Source: Gammaproteobacteria bacterium (GTDB lineage: Bacteria > Pseudomonadota > Gammaproteobacteria > Tenderiales > Tenderiaceae). Taken from it: a stretch of DNA of 64,000 bases. Numbering within the stretch: the stretch's first letter is position 1; each line of letters begins with the position of its first letter. The notes under the pieces were generated by a model. That model had not been told where the DNA came from. It made no database searches and saw nothing but the letters and a program-made list of their open reading frames with translations. Below are positions 20,468 to 28,699 of this stretch, piece after piece. The stretch spans positions 370,805 to 434,804 of the forward strand of contig JACQEP010000010.1 of assembly GCA_016200485.1 (NCBI GenBank), read 5' to 3'. The position numbers and the translations under genes are program-made.

Positions 20468-20890
20468 CTAGCGCAGCGAGCTGGCGCTGATAGTGCCGTT
20501 CATTTGTGCCAGACGGATGCCGTCCAGGGTGTCATGTATCACCTGATTGATCCGCAACCAGTTTTGGCGCACTGAACAGCTGCGTTCCTGTTGGCACATA
20601 CCTTTGGCGTAACTACATTCAGTCAGCGCAATTGGACCTTCCAGGGCATCAACCAGATCAGCAATCGAAATCTCGTCTGCCGAAAACGCCAGCGAGTAAC
20701 CGCCTTTCAAGCCACGCTGGGAGGTTAAAAATCCCTCCCGCGTCAGGATTTTCAGGATCTTGCTCACTGTCGGCAGCGCAACCCCGACATTGACTGCAAT
20801 CTCGGTGGCAGACTGCATTTGCTGCGGGGTTTTTGCCAGATAACTCATAATGACGATGCCATAGTCCGTCAGCTTGCTCATTCGCAACAT
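20468..20890 (-). CDS. Rrf2-family SUF-system regulator (IscR-like)
   Basis: Winged-helix regulator. The start is placed at 20890 (MLRMSKLTDYG, 140 residues), because GAGGTG precedes it and the longer form would run into the operator. The DNA-binding region is residues 5-65 (TVSKILKILTREGFLTSQRGLKGGY). Three cysteines, 92, 99 and 105, match the [2Fe-2S] ligands of IscR in place and spacing, but the residue at the IscR histidine-ligand position is arginine. It most resembles the gammaproteobacterial suf_reg group. It probably senses cluster status and represses its own operon through the palindrome just upstream. Confidence 0.92.
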   Translation of the reverse strand: MLRMSKLTDYGIVIMSYLAKTPQQMQSATEIAVNVGVALPTVSKILKILTREGFLTSQRGLKGGYSLAFSADEISIADLVDALEGPIALTECSYAKGMCQQERSCSVRQNWLRINQVIHDTLDGIRLAQMNGTISASSLR

Positions 20891-20906
20891 GCTACACCTC
20901 AATATG

Positions 20907-20935
20907 CTATATAGGACAATTGTAGTCCTATATAG
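20907..20935 (-). promoter_or_regulatory. IscR type-1-like operator for the SUF operon
   Basis: Perfect 11-bp arms CTATATAGGAC and GTCCTATATAG with a 7-bp spacer (20907-20917 and 20925-20935), ending 17 bp before the regulator ATG. Inside it, ATA-N3-GAC-N6-AGTC-N3-TAT keeps the fixed positions of the IscR type-1 consensus. This is the natural binding site for the adjacent Rrf2 protein. Confidence 0.8.
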
Positions 20936-21282
20936 TTCCGATGCAACCACTTACAGAGAATGGTTTGCAATCGTCAACAGGTCAAAAGTGCTTTGCATGA
21001 AGAACTGACCTAATGAATTGGGTTATATGTAAATTTGCAGCAAGCCAAATAAACGCAACGAGCCGCGGGGAATTACACCCGCAGAGATTAAAAGCAGTTT
21101 CTACATTATTAGTAGATGATCCTCACCGGCTCATATCATAATCGGGAAGATTTGCTATTATTGAAAAGTCACTGGACGACACACCACGCAAGTAATCCAT
21201 CATTTTTCGTATGATGAAACAGCGTTCGACACAAACGCTGTAAACAAACTCCATTATTGGTCACTTACCAAGGAGGACGGCC
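20936..21282. other. Divergent intergenic region, SUF regulator to wrbA
   Basis: About 350 bp of AT-rich DNA with no supported gene. It must hold promoters for both sides. The only clear structure besides the operator is the inverted repeat at 21219-21241. A strong AAGGAGG ribosome site lies just before wrbA. Confidence 0.6.
21219..21241. promoter_or_regulatory. Inverted repeat upstream of wrbA
   Basis: ACAGCGTT (21219-21226) and AACGCTGT (21234-21241) are separated by 7 bp and end 41 bp before the wrbA ATG. The layout fits a dimeric regulator site or a leader hairpin. No T-tract follows, so a terminator is unlikely. Confidence 0.4.
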
Positions 21283-21894
21283 ATGAAAATTCTTGTCGTT
21301 TATTATTCTATGTACGGACACATTTTAAAAATGGCAGAGGCTGTTGCCGAAGGTGCCAAAGAAATTTCAGGTATAAATGCCGAACTTCGCAGAGTACCCG
21401 AAACCCTGCCTAATAACGTTCTAGATAAAATGGGCGCCTTACAGTCTGCTGAGCAACAAGCACACATTCCTGTCTGCACAGTTGAAGAACTTGGTGCGGC
21501 AGATGCGTTGGTATTCGGCACTCCGACTCGCTTTGGCAACATGTGCGGCCAAATGCGTCAGCTCCTGGATGCCACTGGCAAGCTTTGGTTAAGCGGCGAC
21601 CTTGTCGGCAAGGCAGGCAGTGTTTTTACCAGTTCGGCGACACAACACGGCGGACAGGAATCCACCATTCTGAGCTTTCATACAACACTTTTACATCTCG
21701 GCATGGTTGTCGTTGGCCTGCCCTACAGCTTTCAGGGTCAGATGCGCACTGACGAAATTACCGGCGGTTCACCGTATGGCGCGTCCACCATTGCTGGAGG
21801 TAAAGGCGAACGCATGCCCAGCGATAACGAATTAGCGGCCGCGAGATATCAGGGCAAGCATGTAGCGACAATTGCCTCGCGACTCCGTGGCTGA
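21283..21894 (+). CDS. wrbA: WrbA-type NAD(P)H:quinone oxidoreductase
   Basis: FMN-binding flavodoxin-like quinone reductase of 203 residues, which reduces quinones by two electrons to avoid radical formation. It begins [20 protein letters not shown] (phosphate-binding loop), with [13 protein letters not shown] near residues 77-89 and [14 protein letters not shown] near 112. The very good AAGGAGG site before the ATG suggests strong expression. It lies 68 bp from the pterin dehydratase on the same strand. Confidence 0.95.
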   Translation: MKILVVYYSMYGHILKMAEAVAEGAKEISGINAELRRVPETLPNNVLDKMGALQSAEQQAHIPVCTVEELGAADALVFGTPTRFGNMCGQMRQLLDATGKLWLSGDLVGKAGSVFTSSATQHGGQESTILSFHTTLLHLGMVVVGLPYSFQGQMRTDEITGGSPYGASTIAGGKGERMPSDNELAAARYQGKHVATIASRLRG

Positions 21895-21962
21895 AGTGGT
21901 CGATGACTGAGCCCTAAGCTCTCCGGGTTTGGCGCGGACAGACAAAACTTAAGGAGCCAACC

Positions 21963-22298
21963 ATGAATACTCTACGCAAACTAAAATGTGAGGCCTGTCA
22001 GATCGGCGCTCCCTTGGCAACGCCAAAGGAGATCGATGAATATATGCAACAAATTCCTGATTGGACAATTGTTGAAATTGACGGCGTTAAGCGTTTACGC
22101 CGGACATTCACCTTTAAAGATTTCAAAACAGCACTGGCATTTACCAACAAACTCGGAGAACTCGCCGACCAGGAAGACCATCACCCTGCGATATTGACGG
22201 AATGGGGCAAGGTGACGGTCTCATGGTGGAGCCACAAGATAAAGGGGCTGCATAAAAATGATTTTATTATGGCGGCCAAGACTGATGCACTTGTGTGA
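21963..22298 (+). CDS. phhB: Pterin-4a-carbinolamine dehydratase
   Basis: Protein of 111 residues that dehydrates 4a-hydroxy-tetrahydropterin in pterin recycling. The family motif is [26 protein letters not shown], with the active-site EDHHP histidines near residues 71-75. No phenylalanine hydroxylase gene is nearby, so the role may be in molybdopterin or general pterin metabolism, as proposed for stand-alone copies. AAGGAG precedes the ATG. Confidence 0.93.
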   Translation: MNTLRKLKCEACQIGAPLATPKEIDEYMQQIPDWTIVEIDGVKRLRRTFTFKDFKTALAFTNKLGELADQEDHHPAILTEWGKVTVSWWSHKIKGLHKNDFIMAAKTDALV

Positions 22299-22340
22299 AT
22301 ACAGTTTTACAAAATCGTGAAGCACCCGGCTATAGCCGTA

Positions 22341-22367
22341 GTTAATGGTGCATGCGGCGCACCCTAC
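22341..22367 (-). repeat. REP-type repeat (GTAGGGTGCG head)
   Basis: On the minus strand it begins GTAGGGTGCGCCGCATGCAC, sharing its first ten or eleven bases with the REPs that flank the RAYT gene at 51305 and 51894. It lies between phhB and kdkA. A smaller palindrome (CGGCTATAGCCG, 22328-22339) is next to it. Confidence 0.7.
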
Positions 22368-22386
22368 GACCTGCAAACATAACCAC

Positions 22387-22428
22387 AGGAGCGGCTTTGC
22401 CGCGATGATCGCGCCAGAGGCGCTCCTA
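22387..22428 (-). repeat. Double-hairpin REP repeat overlapping the kdkA stop
   Basis: On the minus strand it starts TAGGAGCGCC and ends AAAGCCGCTCCT, with inner hairpins GCGCC-TCT-GGCGC and GCGGC-AAA-GCCGC. The initial TAG is the stop codon of kdkA. The head is ATAG rather than GTAG. The GC-rich stem could protect the kdkA transcript end. Confidence 0.75.
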
Positions 22429-23145
22429 TTTCAGATATCCTTTCATCAGCCGCTGCATCGCCGTTTCATCGAAGTTAAAATCGGCTGTAATCGCTTTAAT
22501 CTTGTTTAATGAACGTTGCAGGCGTTGCAAATTTTCCCGTTGCCAGCTTGAATCCGGCACACGCCGCTCGCCTTTATCAAAATCTATCAAGAAGACTTGC
22601 CCGGCCTCAGCCAGCAAAATATTCCGCGCGTTCAAATCGGCGTGAAAGATACCCGCGTCATGAAAGCGTCGAATCGTGCGCCCAACAATTTTCCACTGCG
22701 ATTCAGGCAAAGCGGTTTGCGCCAATCGATCTGCCAAGGTCTCAACGTTCGGTAGCCGCAAGGTAATCAGATCGGCGCTATAGCACAGACCATGACGCCG
22801 CACCCGCGTCGCGACTGGCCGCGGCACCGGCAAACCTTGCTGATACATCTCTGCCAACAGATGCCATTCGCACCAGGCGCGGGTTTGTTCCAAACCAGTC
22901 CAAAGATAACGATCGGCACTGAGTTTAGCCATCCAGCCGCCACGCCGATAACGACGCAATACATACTCATGATCTTGGTAGCGAAAGATGCATGCCGCAG
23001 CGCGTCCTTGGGCGCTGCTCACCATAGCGTTCGAATTTCGCCAATATTCCAGCTCAAAGAAGTCAGCCGCTGGAGCCGCAATCATCGCCGCATCGAACAG
23101 GATGAAGCTGTCACCTTGCTTAATTTCTTGGGCGTCGATATTCAT
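22426..23145 (-). CDS. kdkA: Kdo kinase
   Basis: Kinase of 239 residues that phosphorylates the Kdo sugar of the LPS inner core at the inner membrane. It has a protein-kinase-like fold with catalytic loop FHADLNARNILL near residues 168-179 and metal-binding LIDFDKGERR near 187. The RRYRRGG block near residue 65 is in the nucleotide-binding part. Its start overlaps the upstream GT9 gene by 4 bp. The stop codon is supplied by a REP repeat. Organisms with one Kdo often carry this kinase. Confidence 0.93.
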   Translation of the reverse strand: MNIDAQEIKQGDSFILFDAAMIAAPAADFFELEYWRNSNAMVSSAQGRAAACIFRYQDHEYVLRRYRRGGWMAKLSADRYLWTGLEQTRAWCEWHLLAEMYQQGLPVPRPVATRVRRHGLCYSADLITLRLPNVETLADRLAQTALPESQWKIVGRTIRRFHDAGIFHADLNARNILLAEAGQVFLIDFDKGERRVPDSSWQRENLQRLQRSLNKIKAITADFNFDETAMQRLMKGYLK

Positions 23146-24125
23146 GAATTGGGTAGAAACCTCTGACAGGCGTCAAAAACCTGCGCTGGGGTGATATCGG
23201 CAATCAGTTTAGTCGGTGATTGCACGATTTGATAACGCTCAGCAGGCACATAAGCACCGCTGTCTTCCGGATTAGTGCCACCGAACAAGGCGACCAGTGG
23301 TGTCCCCACTGCGCCGCCGATATGCATCGGCCCGGTATCGGTGGTGATCAACAGATTCATACGCTGCAGGATAGCTTTATAACGCTGAAAATCCAGCGGT
23401 GGGGTAAGCATGGTGATTTTACCTCCGCTCGACTGCACGATTTCTTCACCAACAGCTGCTTCTTCTGGCATCAGATCCATAATAATGCGCAATTTCAGCT
23501 TATGTTCTTCCCCATGGGCAACAAGCAACTTGGCCAACTCGGCAAAGGCGATTGCTGGCCAGCGGCGACCGGTATCCATGTTTCGCCGCCATGCCACCTT
23601 TTTCAGGCCGCTATAAGTGGGATGCATTCCGATCACAAACGTTTGGTCGTCAATCCCAGCGTCAGCCAGTATTCCTCGTGCCTTGGCGCGCGCCTCCTCG
23701 GTAACCGGCAGAGTCAGCCAATATCCATCCATCGGCTTATTAACTGCATGGGCAACGACATCCAGACAGCGACGGGCATAGTGAGCCTCGGGCTGGCTCA
23801 TGTCGATGCAATGGCCACCGTCATCAGCGGCCTGATAAAACGGTGCAAAACTGGGATTAAGCTCAAAACAAAAGGCACTGTCGTAGCCCGTCGCCTGCAC
23901 CTGTTTCAACAACCGCTTCAGATGTAACCCGGCCAACAGCGCCTTGCGATCATGGAGGAGGAAAGTCGTCAGTCGCGGCGAAAAACCCTTAAACACCCGC
24001 TGGCCATCGGCGCTGGTCAACAAGTGCAGCTCAGCCTCGGGATATTGGTCCAACAGCGCCCTTACAGCGGGCGTGATCATCAGCATATCGCCCACTCGGC
24101 CCACTCGAATCACCAGCATTTTCAA
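23142..24125 (-). CDS. GT9 heptosyltransferase-family glycosyltransferase
   Basis: GT-B enzyme of 327 residues with the heptosyltransferase start LVIRVGRVGDMLMITPAVRAL and the C-terminal donor-binding ITTDTGPMHIGGAVGTPLVALFGGTNPEDSGAY. It is probably a core heptosyltransferase, as it overlaps kdkA by 4 bp. The start is TTG at 24125 with GAGGA ten bases upstream, or ATG at 24119. It is one of five GT9 genes in the window, and the exact acceptor cannot be told. Confidence 0.9.
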   Translation of the reverse strand: MKMLVIRVGRVGDMLMITPAVRALLDQYPEAELHLLTSADGQRVFKGFSPRLTTFLLHDRKALLAGLHLKRLLKQVQATGYDSAFCFELNPSFAPFYQAADDGGHCIDMSQPEAHYARRCLDVVAHAVNKPMDGYWLTLPVTEEARAKARGILADAGIDDQTFVIGMHPTYSGLKKVAWRRNMDTGRRWPAIAFAELAKLLVAHGEEHKLKLRIIMDLMPEEAAVGEEIVQSSGGKITMLTPPLDFQRYKAILQRMNLLITTDTGPMHIGGAVGTPLVALFGGTNPEDSGAYVPAERYQIVQSPTKLIADITPAQVFDACQRFLPNS

Positions 24126-24189
24126 ACGATTAGTTTCCTCTCTGAAGTCCGGCCAGTCATCGGCGACGCCCTAGCCCCTGACGGCACCG

Positions 24190-24252
24190 TCCCACCGAGG
24201 GTGGCTCACCCGAGGCGCAGAGCAGGGGCCCCTCCTCCACCTCTCGGGGCGG
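24190..24252 (+). repeat. GC-rich dispersed repeat, degenerate copy
   Basis: It begins TCCCACCGAGGGTGGCTCAC and ends CTCTCGGGGCGGC. It matches the better-preserved copies at 54108-54170 and 62393-62452, but the inner CCCCAC/GTGGGG hairpin has decayed. It fills most of the gap between the GT9 gene and the DUF6165 gene. Confidence 0.7.
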
Positions 24253-24327
24253 CTGGTGGCCTTTTCAGCGACCATCCAGTAACATTGCGCCCTATTATCA
24301 CCTATATATCTACGAAATAAAGACACC

Positions 24328-24726
24328 ATGAATCTAACCACTGAAATTTCGGTTGGGGAATTCCTCGACAAAATTACCATCCTCGAAATCAAGGCCGAAC
24401 GCATCAGCGATCCCGCCAAACTCAAAAACATCCATACCGAACTCAACACCTTGCGCCAGACCTGGGCCAAGTCGCCATTTTCAAAACACAACATCGCCGC
24501 CGAAATCGCTCAGCTTAAGGCCATCAATGAAAAACTGTGGATCATCGAAGATGACATCCGCGATAAAGAGCGTGATGGCACCTTTGATCAGCAATTTATC
24601 GAGCTGGCACGCGCCGTGTATGTGACCAATGACGAGCGCGCGGCGGTCAAGCGTACGATCAACGTCAAGGTCGGTTCGGCATTGGTGGAAGAAAAATCCT
24701 ATGCCGATTATCGGCGCAAGAGTTAA
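24328..24726 (+). CDS. DUF6165-family protein
   Basis: Small acidic-helical protein of 132 residues starting MNLTTEISVGEFLDKITILEIKAERI. It is predicted mostly alpha-helical with charged heptads (residues 20-85) and no cysteines or membrane segment. Proteins of this type recur next to glycosyltransferases in LPS clusters, and their function is unknown. It lies 12 bp before a GT9 gene and is probably co-transcribed with it; a partner or chaperone role is only a guess. Confidence 0.75.
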   Translation: MNLTTEISVGEFLDKITILEIKAERISDPAKLKNIHTELNTLRQTWAKSPFSKHNIAAEIAQLKAINEKLWIIEDDIRDKERDGTFDQQFIELARAVYVTNDERAAVKRTINVKVGSALVEEKSYADYRRKS

Positions 24727-24738
24727 TCCCGTCATATC

Positions 24739-25827
24739 ATGAAACTACCGTTGGCTGCAGCGCCAAAAAATATTTGCCTGCTGCGTCTCTCTGCCCTTGG
24801 CGATATCAGCCATACGTTGCCCATCGTCCGCACGCTGCAAAAACACTGGCCACAGACCAAGATTACCTGGGTGATAGGCAAGCTGGAGCATCAACTTGTT
24901 TCTGATATTCCTGACGTTGAATTCATTGTCTTTGACAAGAATGCAGGACTCTGCGCTTACACACAACTGCGCCAGCAAATGAGTGGCCGCCGCTTTGACG
25001 TGTTACTGCACATGCAAATGTCTTTGCGCGCCAGCCTGGCCAGTCTCTTGATTTCGGCTGACATTCGACTCGGGTTCGACCGCAGTCGCGCCAAGGATTT
25101 GCAATGGCTATTCACCAATCGACGCATCGCGACCAAGCCGCGGCAACATGTGATCGACAGTTTCTTCGCTTTCACCGAGGCCCTCGGCATCGAAGAACAT
25201 GTTTTGGAGTGGAAGATCCCGATCCCGGCAGTGGCCTGCGAGTTTGCCCATCACTGCCTGCCGGATAACGGGCCAACCCTGGTCATCAGCCCCTGTTCCA
25301 GCATGAGTTACCGCAACTGGACCGCCAAGGGTTACGCTGCCGTCGCCGACCATGCAGCCAGCGTTTATGGCATGCAGGTGGTCCTGTGCGGCGGCCCAAG
25401 TGCCATTGAACACGATTATGGTGCCCAGATTTGCGCCACCACCAAGGCGCCGGTAGTGAACTTAATCGGTCAAACCGGGATCAAAGAGCTATTGGCCGTA
25501 CTGGCGGCTGCCGATTTGGTGATCGCCCCAGACTCCGGCCCGGCCCACCTGGCCACTGCCGTTGGCACCCCGGTGATCGGTCTGTACGCCACCACCAATC
25601 CGGACCGGGCCCGTCCCTACTTGAATCCCGATCTCGTGGTCTCCAGGTACCCGGAGGCGGTTCAGGCAAAATACGGCAAACCGGTGGCCGAACTACCCTG
25701 GGGTATCCGGGTTCGAGATCCGGGCACTATGGAACGCATTCAGGTGGCAGATGTATGTGCCGCCATCGATCGGGCCGTAAACAAATATTTATCAAGAGCA
25801 AAATCAGAACATGCCTCTCATTCATAG
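24739..25827 (+). CDS. GT9 heptosyltransferase (WaaC-like)
   Basis: GT-B protein of 362 residues. It starts NICLLRLSALGDISHTLPIVRTLQKHWPQ, the RLSALGD form typical of heptosyltransferase I, and has LVIAPDSGPAHLATAVGTPVIGLYATTNPDRARPY in the C-terminal donor site. It probably adds a heptose to Kdo. The 3' end overlaps the next gene by 17 bp, indicating one operon with the DUF6165 gene and the LTA-synthase-like gene. Confidence 0.9.
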   Translation: MKLPLAAAPKNICLLRLSALGDISHTLPIVRTLQKHWPQTKITWVIGKLEHQLVSDIPDVEFIVFDKNAGLCAYTQLRQQMSGRRFDVLLHMQMSLRASLASLLISADIRLGFDRSRAKDLQWLFTNRRIATKPRQHVIDSFFAFTEALGIEEHVLEWKIPIPAVACEFAHHCLPDNGPTLVISPCSSMSYRNWTAKGYAAVADHAASVYGMQVVLCGGPSAIEHDYGAQICATTKAPVVNLIGQTGIKELLAVLAAADLVIAPDSGPAHLATAVGTPVIGLYATTNPDRARPYLNPDLVVSRYPEAVQAKYGKPVAELPWGIRVRDPGTMERIQVADVCAAIDRAVNKYLSRAKSEHASHS

Positions 25828-27742
25828 TCTCAAATCCCTGCGCCTGATCCTGGCGCCGATGCTGGCCATCATCGCCGTCCTGACGTTGTCGCGTCTCGGT
25901 CTCACGCTATGGCAATTTGGCCGGGTGAACGATACCGGTAATTTTTCCTTTATCTTCATTCAGGGGCTACGTTTTGATCTGATCATGCTGGCCATGATCC
26001 TGATCATTCCGGCCTCGCTGACACCGCTGTTCACAACACGCATCAGCCTGTTCAACTTCTGGAAAAAGTTCTTCGTAATTTATATCACCGCATGGTTCAC
26101 CTTCATCATCTTCATGGAGCTTTCCACGCCATCGTTCATCAATCAATACGACTCGCGCCCAAATCACATTTTTGTCGAATACCTCAATCACTACAAAGAA
26201 GTATCCTCGACACTGTTGGCGCAATATCCTTTGCAACTATTGATCGCCGCCATTCTGATACCGCTTAGCACCCGTTATTTTTTCCGCTTCATGCACAAAC
26301 AATGGCGCCTGGAGCACCCGACCCGGATTCTGCCGTCGCTGCTGCTGGTTCCAGCACTGTTTTTCAGTTTCGTCGCCCTCGGACGCTCCAGCCTTGACCA
26401 TCGCGCCGCGGGACCCGCCACGGTCTATCTCACCCAGGATTCAATGGTCAACGAGCTACCACTGAACTCTGCGTACACTGTGCTGTATTCAATTTATTTG
26501 GCCAATTTCGAGGCCGAAGGCGGCTTCAAATTTGGCCATATGCCTGCCGAGCAGGCCATCAAAATCGTCAAGGCAGAAACCGGCTTCCCTGAAAGCGCAT
26601 TCATCAACCCGGCGCTACCAATGCTGCACAAACAACAGGCCACGGTAACACGCGCCCGGCCACTGAATTTGGTCATTGTACTGGAAGAAAGTCTGGGCGC
26701 TGAATTCGTCGGCCGTCTCGGCGGCCTGCCACTCACGCCCAATCTCGACAAGCTTGGCGATGAAGGCCTGTGGTTTGAAAACCTCTATGCCACCGGTACC
26801 CGTTCCATTCGCGGCATCGAAGCCGTCAGCGCCGGCTTTCCTCCCCTCCCGGCGGGCGGCGTTGTTAAACTCAACAACTCGCAAAAAGATTTCTTTACCA
26901 TCGCCCAAGCATTAAAGGAACAAGGTTACGACACCGGCTTCATCTACGGCGGCGACGCCAACTTCGACAACATGCGCCGTTTCTTCATGAGCAATGGCTT
27001 TAAACATGTCACCGATCAGAACGACTATCCGAACCCTGTATTCAGGGGATCGTGGGGCGTGTCTGATGAAGATTTATTCAACAAAGCTCACGAACAGTTC
27101 TTGCAACAAGGCGATAAACCATTCTTCAGTTTGGTATTCACCTCATCCAATCACTCGCCGTTCCAGTTTCCAGATGGCCGGATCGAGCTTTACGAACCAG
27201 AGAAAAACACCGTCAACAACGCCGTCAAATATGCCGACTATGCGCTCGGTCAGTTCATCGCCCAGGCGCGCAAAGCGCCCTACTGGAATAACACACTATT
27301 TTTGATCGTCGCCGACCATAACTCCCGCGTCTACGGTAACTCACTGGTGCCTATCGAGCGTTTCCATATCCCTGCGCTGGTTCTCGGGGCCGATATCAAG
27401 CCGGAAAAATACACCAATATCGCCAGCCAGATTGATCTAGACCCGACGATATTGTCGTTACTCGGCGTTTCCACCATCAATCCGATGCCCGGCCGCGATC
27501 TGACCCGCGCCGAGGCGCGCGCCCTGCCTGGCCGCGCTATTATGCTGTTCAATACGCTACAGGCATATATGGAAAGTGACCGTGTCGTGATCTTGCAGAA
27601 AGATCTGGCCCCGAAGAGTTTCTTCTATCGAGATGGGAAATTGACTGAGACTGAACAGTTCAACGAGCTGGTCGACAAAGCGCTCGCTTATCCGACCTTT
27701 GCGCAGACGGCGTATACGGAACGGCAGTATCGTTTACGGTAG
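25811..27742 (+). CDS. LTA-synthase-family membrane transferase (alkaline-phosphatase superfamily)
   Basis: Membrane enzyme of 643 residues. About five hydrophobic segments lie in residues 10-200, followed by a periplasmic sulfatase-like domain from about 280: LVIVLEESLGAEFVG (metal ligand), the likely threonine nucleophile in LYATGTRSIRG, and metal-binding VADHNSR near 500. Such enzymes move phosphoglycerol or phosphoethanolamine onto periplasmic glycans or LPS. The neighbours suggest decoration of LPS. The TAG stop belongs to the REP pair that follows. Confidence 0.87.
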   Translation: MPLIHSLKSLRLILAPMLAIIAVLTLSRLGLTLWQFGRVNDTGNFSFIFIQGLRFDLIMLAMILIIPASLTPLFTTRISLFNFWKKFFVIYITAWFTFIIFMELSTPSFINQYDSRPNHIFVEYLNHYKEVSSTLLAQYPLQLLIAAILIPLSTRYFFRFMHKQWRLEHPTRILPSLLLVPALFFSFVALGRSSLDHRAAGPATVYLTQDSMVNELPLNSAYTVLYSIYLANFEAEGGFKFGHMPAEQAIKIVKAETGFPESAFINPALPMLHKQQATVTRARPLNLVIVLEESLGAEFVGRLGGLPLTPNLDKLGDEGLWFENLYATGTRSIRGIEAVSAGFPPLPAGGVVKLNNSQKDFFTIAQALKEQGYDTGFIYGGDANFDNMRRFFMSNGFKHVTDQNDYPNPVFRGSWGVSDEDLFNKAHEQFLQQGDKPFFSLVFTSSNHSPFQFPDGRIELYEPEKNTVNNAVKYADYALGQFIAQARKAPYWNNTLFLIVADHNSRVYGNSLVPIERFHIPALVLGADIKPEKYTNIASQIDLDPTILSLLGVSTINPMPGRDLTRAEARALPGRAIMLFNTLQAYMESDRVVILQKDLAPKSFFYRDGKLTETEQFNELVDKALAYPTFAQTAYTERQYRLR

Positions 27743-27804
27743 GGGCGATTCACGAATCGCCCCGCGTTAAACCCATATAAGGGCGATTCGTGAATCGCCT
27801 CTAC
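27739..27804. repeat. REPIN-like pair of inverted REPs carrying both convergent stops
   Basis: Two arms, 27739-27763 (GTAGGGGCGATTCACGAATC then GCCCC) and about 27780-27804 (complement begins GTAGAGGCGATTCACGAATC), face each other across about 16 bp. TAG at 27740-27742 ends the LTA-synthase-like gene, and CTA at 27801-27803 is the TAG stop of the convergent methyltransferase. Same family as 14332-14359. Confidence 0.88.
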
Positions 27805-28583
27805 TTGCGTAACACCGCAACAAAATTCCCGTCCGCCTCTTCAAAAGGTTTCTGAACGGCTTGGACATCACGAAAACCAACACGCCGCGCCATCATCTCC
27901 AAACTTTTTTGATTAAACAGGTGCAAATGCTCCAAAGGCTTTAATGCGCCCCAATGGCAACCACCACGCTTGGCCTGTTCGCAGGCCGCATCTGGCGTTT
28001 GGATCACAAAGGCACCCCCCGGCTTGAGAATGTCAAAAATCCCGCGCATATCAGCAACCACATCCTCAAAATGTTCGATTACATCGATTGCTGTAATTAG
28101 TTCGAAGGTATTGTTTTCAAATTTTGGACGAACATCAACAAAACGGCCGCAATAAATATGCTCACGATACTGTTTGTAGGAATTACGAAATGGCGCCGAC
28201 AACTCCGGCACCAACTCACAGCCATATACATCCCAGCCCTGTTTGATGCCATGGGCTAACAAGTAACATTTGTTACAGCCAATATCCAAATACTTGCCAA
28301 CGGAATTCACCTGCTGGGCAGCAAAACCAAAAATCGTCTCCGCCCGTGCCATCGACTGAGTAAAACTGCGATCATGATGAAAGCGCCGAAATGGCGAAAT
28401 CAATTTACGGCGCAGAGACTTTAACAAGCCGCCGCTATAAGCCTTGTAGATTTTATCGGTGCGCTCCAGTTCGTCGATATACACCAATCCACAGAAACCA
28501 CACTTAAGATAATGATAGCCCTTCATGTCACAATAACTACGTACATGATCACAGCTCTGACAAACAACACACGCCCTAAACAC
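27801..28583 (-). CDS. SAM-dependent methyltransferase with N-terminal zinc-binding motif
   Basis: Class I methyltransferase of 260 residues. Cysteines in CVVCQSC and CGFCGLVY (residues 5-35) form a zinc-ribbon-like start common in sugar C- and O-methyltransferases of surface-glycan clusters. The SAM motif is KYLDIGCNKCYLLA near residues 97-110, and DVIEHFEDVVADMRGIFDILKPGG follows. The start is GTG at 28583 with AAGGGG nine bases upstream. The target is unknown, probably an O-chain or core sugar. Lower GC than the surroundings. Confidence 0.85.
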   Translation of the reverse strand: MFRACVVCQSCDHVRSYCDMKGYHYLKCGFCGLVYIDELERTDKIYKAYSGGLLKSLRRKLISPFRRFHHDRSFTQSMARAETIFGFAAQQVNSVGKYLDIGCNKCYLLAHGIKQGWDVYGCELVPELSAPFRNSYKQYREHIYCGRFVDVRPKFENNTFELITAIDVIEHFEDVVADMRGIFDILKPGGAFVIQTPDAACEQAKRGGCHWGALKPLEHLHLFNQKSLEMMARRVGFRDVQAVQKPFEEADGNFVAVLRK

Positions 28584-28699
28584 TATAAAACCCCTTAACT
28601 ATCATATTGTTGAGCAATTATTAAAATTATTGGATTCGACCTTCGAACGCAGCACAAGTATAATACCAGCATCAACATTGCACACTGCTTCCGTCTCAA

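Noticed and set aside
27739..27804. Ordinary Rho-independent terminator between convergent genes
   Set aside because: There is no T-tract after the stems, and the same sequence occurs at 14332. It may still stop transcription, but it is better described as a repeat.
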